A DNA stretch of 64,000 nucleotides from Escarpia spicata (taxonomy: Eukaryota; Annelida; Polychaeta; Sabellida; Siboglinidae). The notes under the pieces were generated by a model. The model did not search any database. It was not told the DNA's origin and was given only the letters and a program-made list of their open reading frames with translations. The translations under genes were made by a program, and so were the position numbers. The stretch is from contig OZ023213.1 of the NCBI GenBank assembly GCA_963995525.1, forward strand, positions 48,364,587-48,428,586. Direction: 5' to 3'. Within the stretch, counting starts at the first letter, position 1, and the number at the start of each line of letters is the position of its first letter. Positions 56,384 to 64,000 of this stretch are shown here, one piece after another.

Positions 56384-56419
56384 CTGGTGAAGCTATATAA
56401 TGTGTTTATATTATTGCAG

Positions 56420-56619
56420 GTATCACCTTCCTATCTGGCGGGCAGTCAGAGGCTGATGCCACTGTCAACCTCAATGCCATCAACCAAGTGCAGGGTAAGC
56501 GCCCCTGGACCTTGTCCTTCTCGTTCGGTCGCGCCCTGCAGGCATCGGTGCTGGCCGCGTGGGGCGGCAAATCTGAGAACATGAAGGGGGCCCAGGCTGA
56601 ACTCTTCAAACTGGCTGAG
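56420..56619 (+). CDS. Aldo: Aldolase exon 7 (residues 269-335)
   Basis: Acceptor ATATTATTGCAG and donor GAG|GTAGGT. The 200 nt encode '[20 protein letters not shown]' with phosphate-binding Ser274 and '[10 protein letters not shown]' with Arg306 (Ser271 and Arg303 in rabbit numbering). Leaves phase 0. The real acceptor has a weaker pyrimidine tract than the repeat units just upstream. Confidence 0.97.
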
Positions 56620-57510
56620 GTAGGTTGAAGTGCTGTATTACGTTTTACTTTGGTTAATTTGTAATTATATATAGTGTTCCTAATGAGTGTTCACATCTGC
56701 CAGCATCCTTGCACGCCAAGTCTCAGTACCCGCTGGCAGATCGCTTTGTTATTAATATCGTTTGCTGGAGGATTCAATTCTTTTTTCATGTTGTGTGCTA
56801 TGATCGGGGAGTAGAAGTAATTATTTGTATACACAGTGCCGCTCAACCGCTCGTGAGAATAATTCCATGAAGTCGATGGCTCCGTTTGGTAATTGGGTGC
56901 AAGTGGGGCACGCATCTGCACAGTATTCACGGGTGGTACAGTTGCGATCTGTGAAAATAGTTACATTATTTCTAATTGATTATTATTAATTTATTAAATT
57001 CATGTGACATGTCACTGCAAAGTTATTACCTACAGGTAATTTGCAAAATTGTGAAATAGTTTCGTACATTTACAGATTCCATTAATTGTAAGCTATAAAA
57101 TGCTACCTCATTTGTTGAAATATATGCCTAACACAACCATAGATTTAGTATTGTGTTATTTTTTAATTTGTCACTTGATGAAAATAAACTGGATTTTTAA
57201 AGATGAGTTAATAAGTAAGCATTTCTGCCAGTCAAAAAATTTACTGGACATGGTGTAGACAGCTATTTTTGGCTCATGCAGAATAGGCCTGTGCTACTTA
57301 ATACTAAGTTCGCTGTGGCAGGTCACATATAATATGTTGAAATTAATTTAGACAGTTTAACTTGGTCAAAAGGTCATGAAAATTTACTTTGGGAAGTCGT
57401 GGAAAGTCATGGAATTTTAAATGTCAAAATGTGGATGAACCCAAAATTGTATATGCAGTTGTATTGTGTTGTCTGGGTGATATGCTTATGGACGGTTGGA
57501 TGTGTTTCAG
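56620..57510 (+). other. Aldolase intron 7
   Basis: AT-rich, no feature recognised. Confidence 0.6.
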
Positions 57511-57597
57511 GCGAACGGCCTGGCTGCCATGGGACAGTTCACGGGAGGTGCAGACCTGGCCAGTCAGTCTCTCTTTGTGGCCGACCATAAGTACTAA
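57511..57597 (+). CDS. Aldo: Aldolase exon 8 (residues 336-363, stop)
   Basis: Acceptor TGTGTTTCAG. It encodes the C-terminal arm 'ANGLAAMGQFTGGADLASQS' and ends with the conserved terminal Tyr before TAA at 57,595-57,597. The C-terminal Tyr is needed for full activity on fructose-1,6-bisphosphate in class I aldolases. No second C-terminal exon was seen, unlike the alternative 3' exons known for Drosophila aldolase. Confidence 0.96.
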   Translation, partial: ANGLAAMGQFTGGADLASQSLFVADHKY

Positions 57598-57772
57598 AGC
57601 AGTTCCACTGCTATACTCCACCACTTGTTTGTATATATCTGGACAGTCGCAATGTCAGAAGATCACTAGGTGTGAGATAGACAGCAGAACCACAAGTGTA
57701 GCTGCTATATGAACTGTCCACAAAGGCTCTGGGTGTGTTAACAATTATTTCCAGTATTACGATTGTGTTGCT

Positions 57773-57778
57773 ATTAAA
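57773..57778 (+). terminator. Aldo: Candidate aldolase poly(A) signal
   Basis: ATTAAA, a common variant signal, lies 176 nt after the stop codon. No AATAAA was found in the next kilobase, and other ATTAAA copies occur further on, so the choice is uncertain. Confidence 0.3.
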
Positions 57779-58690
57779 TCACAGGGTGTATTTAACGTTA
57801 GTCTTTGTAACAGCTATAGTAGGTACGGGGTATGTACTCAATCGATATTAGGCAGATTATAGAAACTATTAACAGAATTTATGACGGCAGTCAAATATAC
57901 TGATTTAAAGTTAAGGAATGGAATAGACGTTGATTTACTTGATGGGTTGTGATCATGCATTTACTAAATTTTGCTAGATAATAGTTTTTTTGGGTTGGTT
58001 GATGTTGCTTCGAGTTACAATAATCCAGTAGTCCACACATGATTTAGAATAGCTTCAGCAGTGTGTGAATCCTCTGTTCTGTTGTATGTTGTATCACCGG
58101 CAGGTCTAGGTCTACGCATGTAAGAAGTGCATGGGTGTTCAACGGAATTAAAATTCATTCACACAAACCTACGTGGCAATTTGTTCTTTACTCGTAACGT
58201 TAGGAGATTTTCATAGAAGTTTACATTAAAGTGAAATGGTCTAATCCGTTGCCCTAAGTCAGCCTGGGTGGTAATTATTAATGGGAAGTTCGCTGAATTA
58301 CTTTTTTGGGTATGGGAATATCGCTACTGCACTAAATGTCAAAGAGCTCCATGCAATTAAACCATCCAGAGTTGTTTATAATTAATGTTTTGTTTACATT
58401 TTGCAGGCTAAAAATTAAATAACAAGTACGCTTTTGGCTTATTAGACAGTTATCAACATGTATATGTGTAGTGTAATGTAATATATATTATAGTCTTAGA
58501 CAATTATTAATTAATATAAAAACGAGAATTATTAATTAATATAAAAACGAGAAACAGACAACCTCCTTTAATTGAGGATTCCTTCATTCCGGAGGTGGAC
58601 TCGGTTAAGCAGGGTGGTCACGTTCTCTTGAGGAGGAATCTCAGCCAGAGTTGGGGCTGAAATACTTATTATTATAGAATTAATACTCTG
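57779..58690. other. Aldolase 3' flank
   Basis: AT-rich. Contains a short direct duplication (ATTAATTAATATAAAAACGA) at about 58,507-58,552. No gene seen. Confidence 0.55.
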
Positions 58691-58890
58691 AAAACTACCT
58701 TCTCGTTTAGCCTGTATGACTATTGAACCTGCTGTACCATGCCCTCCTGACGTGGTAAAAACTACCTTCTCGTTTAGCCTGTATGACTATTGAACCTGCT
58801 GTACCATGCCCTCCTGACGTGGTAAAAACTACCTTCTCGTTTAGCCTGTATGACTATTGAACCTGCTTACCATGCCCTCCTGACGTGGTA
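58691..58890. repeat. About 67-bp tandem repeat, three copies
   Basis: AAAACTACCTTCTCGTTTAG ... CCCTCCTGACGTGGT occurs three times (58,691, 58,757, 58,824), the last with a 2-nt deletion. Nearly identical copies imply recent duplication. Confidence 0.93.
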
Positions 58891-59224
58891 AAAACCTCAA
58901 GATGGTAAGTCTTACCTCTAGCAAAATTATGATTGTCTTTCTTAACATACTTTTGGTGAAATTAGTATTTCTTTTGTCATGTCATGTGATCTTTGAAAGT
59001 TTTTTTGTCACGTACTCTTGTCCAATACACCAGGCTGTACCAATAACACAAGTTTCACCACACCACTAAAAGTTGGTGGGTACACCACCTTTCAGGGCAA
59101 ACCATCTTTAGGCCACCTTTCAGTGCAGTATGATCTACCGGTAGTCCATATGTGGAAAATGGTGATGGTGTGTGAGTACGTGTGTGCGTGCCTGTGCAAT
59201 TGAATAAAGTTAATGTGACGCCAA

Positions 59225-59560
59225 ACTGGCAACATTCAAGACCTTGCTAAAAACACATCTTTTCCCTTCAGTGCATAGAACACTTTGCTGCTAGTTCAAA
59301 TTGCATTTAAGTTAATTTGAATATGCATTTTAACTAAGTTAATAATTTTAATTTGGCTTGTCTGTCTAATTTGTCAAGTCAATTTAGTTGCGTATTCAAG
59401 TTATTGGTTTAACTTTTTTATTTAATTATGTTATTAACTTATTTATTTAGCTTACCTTGCGTAACTTTGTTTTATATTGTTAGCGCCTTTGAGCAGGTTT
59501 TAACCCGGATATATGGCGCTTTACAAATGTATCCTCGGACAGTGTTAATAATAATGTATG
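59225..59560 (+). mobile_element. LINE 3' end, plus strand
   Basis: KLATFKTLLKTHLFP is encoded at about 59,224-59,270, the typical last residues of a CR1/L2-like ORF2. The 3' UTR finishes with GCGCCTTTGAGCAG ... ATGGCGCTTTACAAATGTAT, the conserved LINE/SINE tail found in many animals. Confidence 0.65.
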
Positions 59561-60926
59561 AGGTACGACTGCATTTGATAATTCATCTGACATTAATGGA
59601 CAGGATCTGTTGAATATCAACACAGCGGCTTTGAATAGTTCACAACGCAAATGTCTTCTGCGATTGCTCCGAATTACGTAATCTATGTCAAGCGTCCCCG
59701 TATTAACCTATGTACTGTACGATCGAACGCTTCGTGAAATGAGCCTCTTTCTGTGCATTTCGACGTAATGCGCGTTATCCTCTGTGTGTGTGCACGTGTT
59801 ACGTCACGCCTCTGATGTAACCTCGATACATTCCAATCCACTGCACTACAACAACGATCTGCGTTCCAATCACCTCGTGTATACCGTTGTAGCGAAACAT
59901 TTCGTTGTTGAAATATCTAGTCGGCGCAGAAGTCGTATGCGCACGAGCGGAAATAGATAACCGAATATTTCATTACTTAAGCGAAACATTTGGTCGCTGA
60001 AATATTTGGTAGATTTTGACCTATGACCTTTACGTATTGTGTAGTGTTGGAACGCACGAGAAGAAACAAATATACAAAATATTTCATTAGGCTACATACA
60101 CGAAACGTTTGGTCTGAAATATTTGACTGTTATGTTGCCAGTTGTCGCTGTTAATGAAAGCTTGCTTTTGATAATATTATCATACATGAACTGTGTTTTT
60201 ATTGCATGAATAATTAATTGGGGCCAATGTCACTGCAATTACTGAATTAGCCTACATTTAAGAATATGGGAACGACTGTTTTGCCGTTATATAGTTCGTG
60301 TTCATTATAAGTTGATAACTGTAATTACGCACATGATTGTGCACATGCATAAAATAATTTCAATAATTAATTTACTAAGGATATTATTATTATTAGGATA
60401 TTATAATTACAATACTAGGCAAAATCTGTAGATTCACCGTCTGATAGTGTTTGTTTTGTACTGACAATTGAATTGGGAGAGAATATGTGTATTATTAGTC
60501 ATGAATGAATGTGTACAATTTAAAAAAATGGCTTTCATAAATCTAATCTACCTGTAATCATAATAATTGTATTATTATGCCCAATGATACATGTTTAGCT
60601 TTGATCATATTTAGCCTAGATTGTGAGTAGATGTAAACGTCAAATCAATTGTCACACAGTTTATTCATGCACACCATCTTGATTATAATATTATAACTGG
60701 TTTGCTAAACAAATATGACTCAAATGTCCTTATAGTGTTATAATTCAATGTCCCTGGAGTTCTCTAACGCAATGTTCATGGAGTTCTAGTACTCAACAAG
60801 AATAATGATTAACTAAAAGCATATCTATACCAAACGTTCAGTACTAACTAGTTATTCGATATGCCACTACCAACGTTCACAATATCTTTTCCAATCACTT
60901 TCCTACGAGTGATCGTGAATGTCACT
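59561..60926. other. Gene-free stretch with GAAATATTT repeats
   Basis: Between 59,890 and 60,130 the words CGAAACATTTG and GAAATATTT recur several times; similar words appear at 63,770-63,890. No coding block seen. Confidence 0.45.
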
Positions 60927-61560
60927 TCATAAGTTAAGTTTCTCCCGTGCTCTATGGTTTCTCCCTGATCTACGAAGATTTGCACTGGTTGTACAGTTCT
61001 GTTCAGATGTGTGGGGAGATTCCATCTCTGGCTGAGTTATGTCATGCGGTACGTCACGTGGTACGTCAGGCGGTGCGTCACGTGGTAGGACAAGCGGTGC
61101 GTCAGGCAGTTCTGCATAAACAGGTTCCTCCGGAGGCCGTTTGTGAGACAATTCAAGAGGCAGTTCAGAAGATGGTGTCTTCTCCGGCACCGAGCTATCA
61201 CCATTCACACAACGACTCCTCATATGGTCAAAGTGTCTACGCACTACTCTCCCATCCTCGAGGCGAACGTGGACTGAATGACACGGGGCCAGTCCGTTCC
61301 ACGATAACGTCACTGAGCCATTTTGTTTTGCCACTGAAGTTTATAACTTGTTCTACAACAACACCGGGTGCAACCTGCTGGAGATCGGAAGCGAGGCTCT
61401 GTGTAATCGACTTCTAGGCCGGACCGCAATGTCTTGTGGGCCAACACCACGTTGAAGATTCCTTGACGGTGTCACACCTGCCTAACCTACATTTGCATTG
61501 GCTTGTTCTTCGTTCAGGCCTAGGGTTTCAAGGGTTCGCCCAAACAGAAACGGCTCTATA
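60927..61560 (-). pseudogene. Ty3/gypsy pol C-terminus (integrase tail) relic
   Basis: The minus strand reads 'WLSDVIVERTGPVSF' near 61,280-61,325 and, after a frameshift, 'VRLEDGRVVRRHFDHMRSR' followed by an acidic/Pro-rich linker and 'RRSGRNHRAREKLNL' to a stop at 60,927. This is the GPVSY-type C-terminal integrase module and basic tail of invertebrate Ty3/gypsy polyproteins. Upstream minus-strand sequence to about 61,560 gives broken frames of the same region. No LTR was recognised. Not functional. Confidence 0.75.
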
Positions 61561-63007
61561 ACACGCCTCTTGTACGATGCACTGCAATGGAATGAATAAC
61601 ATATCTAAAGAGAAATCATGTACAGCCTGTTACAGAAGATACATACAGTTAACACATAAAAAAAACTATTTCCCATTTGCATTATTTAAATCGATCCAGT
61701 TGTCTCCAAGGAATCGGTGTTAGAATAACACCTCCGTTACAAATGTGTTGCTTAATGAATTTTTTTACTTGAAGTTAGTGATGTGTCAATGAAATGCAGA
61801 TTTTGGCATCCGCTCGTGCACCTTCATTATTCCGACTATTAAATTCAAATAGGCTATTAAAATAGTACAGAGTTCGGCGCAAAAGACAGCACTTTTTGTA
61901 GATTGTAGCGACATGACATCTAGTAAGCATATATCGTTAGATTATACCTACTTTCACCTTAAATGCTTCACAATCCAGGTGCTAGTAAGACGTAATGTAC
62001 TGAGTTAAACAAAGTAACGACTGCCATAACTTGGACATACATATATCCATGTATAATTAGATCAATTATCCTTATTCTTGTAACTTACAAAGATGACAAT
62101 TTTCTCAAATTGTCTGGCACCAGATATCGCGTTTCGGTGGAATATATCGCTGTTGTGTTGTGGTCTCTCATGCCTGCTTTGCCTGCATAAGCAGTGTTGC
62201 CGCAACCTAAAACATGTGAAATGTGTCGGCAATAAATTCATAAATAACACTAGCATTTAGCACATCTAATCACGTTAACCAATAATTATTATTATTGTAC
62301 TGACAGTTTCACGCTCTTGACTATGGCCAGCAGATGGCAGGAAAATCAAACAGGAAATCTCTAAACTCACAAATAGACAGCCATGTTCTGTTGATAATGG
62401 ACAACGGTACTAAAAATCAAGTGCTTTTATCAAAAAGTTTAAACTGCAGTGATTAAGAAGAAATAAAATTGTTTATTTTAATGATTTTAATAAAAAATCA
62501 TTTTATTTCAATCGTGATTTAAATCAGCTTGCCCTACACATGGGTATGCCACGTCATGGGCAACAGGGCAAATAGTATTACTGCAAGCTGTAGTGTACTA
62601 TTACCATATTCCGGCTCAATAGTTATGTGTACAGTACAGTAACTCATAGCATTTTAGTTTTTGGACCAACTATTCACGCTGTCACGGTCAATGTTACATT
62701 GGCGGATTAACTAACCATTATTGGTCACCAAAAAACATGAGGCATAACTGTTCCATATGTCAGGGGGAAAGTGTAGGGTTAGGTTTAGCCTTTCTAAAGG
62801 TTATTTGGAAATAATTAATGTAGCAATATGTTTGTATTTACACTTGCATTGTATATCAATCTATCTATTCGTGCTGATCATCAGGTGTAAATAGCCTAGA
62901 CTGCCTATGGGTATGCCTATAGATTAACCATGTCCATGCCTATGCACATGGCCAAGCCAATGGCTATGCCTTGGGCTTGGCTATGGCAGCTATGACTATG
63001 TCTATGT
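61561..63007. other. Gene-free stretch
   Basis: AT-rich; from 62,890 a run of degenerate CTATGGC/GCCTATG words begins, mirrored in inverse orientation at 63,320-63,380, so these may flank the SINE as inverted arms. Confidence 0.45.
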
Positions 63008-63290
63008 AGGTTGCAGTGGCTCAGGGGTAGAGTCCTTGGCTGCAGTGTCGATCAGTTCACTCAGATGTATGAATGAATACCTGGCTATAGACAGTGGTGG
63101 ATATTTGTGTACGATTAGTCTTCGCGCATCAATTGCAACGTGGCTGGATGCTTCCCACAGAAGTTGAAATGGTGTTCGATTGAACAGGTCTGCCAGGGGA
63201 GTAAAGTGTAAAGCGCCTTGACTTCTTGAGCAGTCCTGAGGACTGGTCCGGACACTGCGCTATATAAGAACTTACCTTTACTGTTATGTC
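63008..63290 (+). mobile_element. tRNA-type SINE with LINE-like tail
   Basis: CAGTGGCTCAGGGGTAGAGT resembles a tRNA 5' region with the pol III A box, and a B-box-like GATCAGTTCA follows about 30 nt later. The 3' part ends AAAGCGCCTTGACTT ... CACTGCGCTATATAAG and AACTTACC, the tail shared by many animal SINEs and their LINE partners. Family not named. Confidence 0.6.
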
Positions 63291-64000
63291 GTGTATGCTA
63301 AACTTTATAGACTTAGACCTTAATTGCATAGGCATAGCCATAGGCCATAGCTGTAGCCATAGGTTATAGGCATTGCGGGCATAACAGCTAGGCAGTCTTA
63401 GTATCAGATTAAGACTAGTCACAAACTCAGCCTAAGCCTAAACCTAAACAAAGGGGAAGAAGTGTTGCAGCCGGGGGGGGGGGGGGGGGGCATGGATGTC
63501 ATGCAAGTGTCAGTCAGTGACACTGTCAGTGTCAGTCAGCGACACTGTCAATGTCAGTGAACACGCTAGAGCCTAGGCCCTAGCCCTAGGCTATCCGTGT
63601 GTGGGCCACAGAATGACAGATCAGATGGGTACAGCGACCACGCCCAACCATTGCTCTAACCCTGTAGGTGTACATGTAAAAAATACATTAGTCCAATGCA
63701 AATGGTAATTCCAATGTCATTCAGAACTTACACTTACAGTCACCTGAGCACGCTGCAACATCCAACGACAGAATATTTCAGTAAGCTTGCCGGGAAATTT
63801 GCACGTGACTCAATATGACCCATATAGGGCACCGCGCGTGCGCACAATTAAAAATCGACCATATATTTAAAGACGAAATATTTCAGTACACCGTGAATAC
63901 AACTTCGTAACCCCCACTTGACCCATGCAGTTGCATAACTTTACTCCGAGCTCGTGAACTTTCCAGTTCGCCAAGTCGTGTTTACAATATAAACGAGCCC
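63291..64000. other. Right end of window, gene-free
   Basis: Contains a run of 18 G (63,473-63,490), then TGACACTGTCAGTGTCAGTCA-like degenerate repeats (63,505-63,560). No gene recognised. Confidence 0.5.

Noticed and set aside
55619..56584. 160-246 aa frames on both strands, one running into exon 7
   Set aside because: They translate the 34-bp minisatellite; exon 7 is read in the aldolase frame, fixed by flanking phases and protein similarity.
57389..57712. 107-aa frame overlapping the last aldolase exon
   Set aside because: It reads intron plus exon 8 in a wrong frame; the aldolase frame ends in the conserved terminal Tyr.
63008..63090. Functional tRNA gene
   Set aside because: The A-box region is tRNA-like but no complete cloverleaf or canonical GGTTCGA B box is present, and a SINE tail follows.

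Overview
The window is animal nuclear DNA: genes are split by GT-AG introns, and the repeats are metazoan types (Polinton/Maverick, CR1-like and other LINEs, hAT, Ty3/gypsy, a tRNA-type SINE, MITEs). It is probably from a marine invertebrate; the sequence does not settle the phylum. Most of the 64 kb is AT-rich non-coding or repeat sequence, and most long open frames lie in tandem repeats or transposons.

Layout. 1-2.2 kb is the decayed late-gene end of a Polinton: the tail of a basic protein, the major capsid protein and an adenain-like protease, all overlapping, with frameshifts and a stop. At 2.66-2.88 kb a TATA box, a 35-codon ORF and AATAAA form a possible micro-gene. 6.8-8.7 kb holds a decayed DDE-type transposase. 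13.1-13.6 kb (minus) is a broken relative of the P2X7 intracellular zinc-binding domain. 15.0-17.5 kb holds a CATCG-rich array and a satellite with a 733-bp higher-order repeat, followed by a perfect 66-nt palindrome.

From 18.2 to 26.1 kb I assemble an unrecognised five-exon gene encoding 131 aa behind a housekeeping-type promoter (NRF-1, YY1 and ETS motifs). Its last intron holds a CR1 copy that was itself hit by another LINE (4-bp target duplication).

The main gene is a class I fructose-bisphosphate aldolase (promoter about 31.4 kb, coding 34,061-57,597, plus strand). Its seven constitutive and alternative coding steps give exactly 363 aa with all catalytic residues. The exon carrying the Lys-Arg active-site pair occurs twice (43,710-43,870 and 46,013-46,173). 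Both copies are 161 nt with the same phases, so using both or neither breaks the frame: the exons must be mutually exclusive. A near-perfect 53-nt hairpin lies between them. Sixteen 34-bp repeats, each containing splice-acceptor-like motifs, lie just upstream of exon 7. The introns also hold a complete-ended hAT element, a second CR1, several minisatellites and a possible small minus-strand gene.

Downstream of aldolase are a 67-bp tandem repeat, a LINE 3' end (59.2-59.6 kb), a Ty3/gypsy integrase tail (60.9-61.6 kb, minus) and a tRNA-like SINE (63.0-63.3 kb). No CRISPR array, rRNA or intact tRNA gene was seen.
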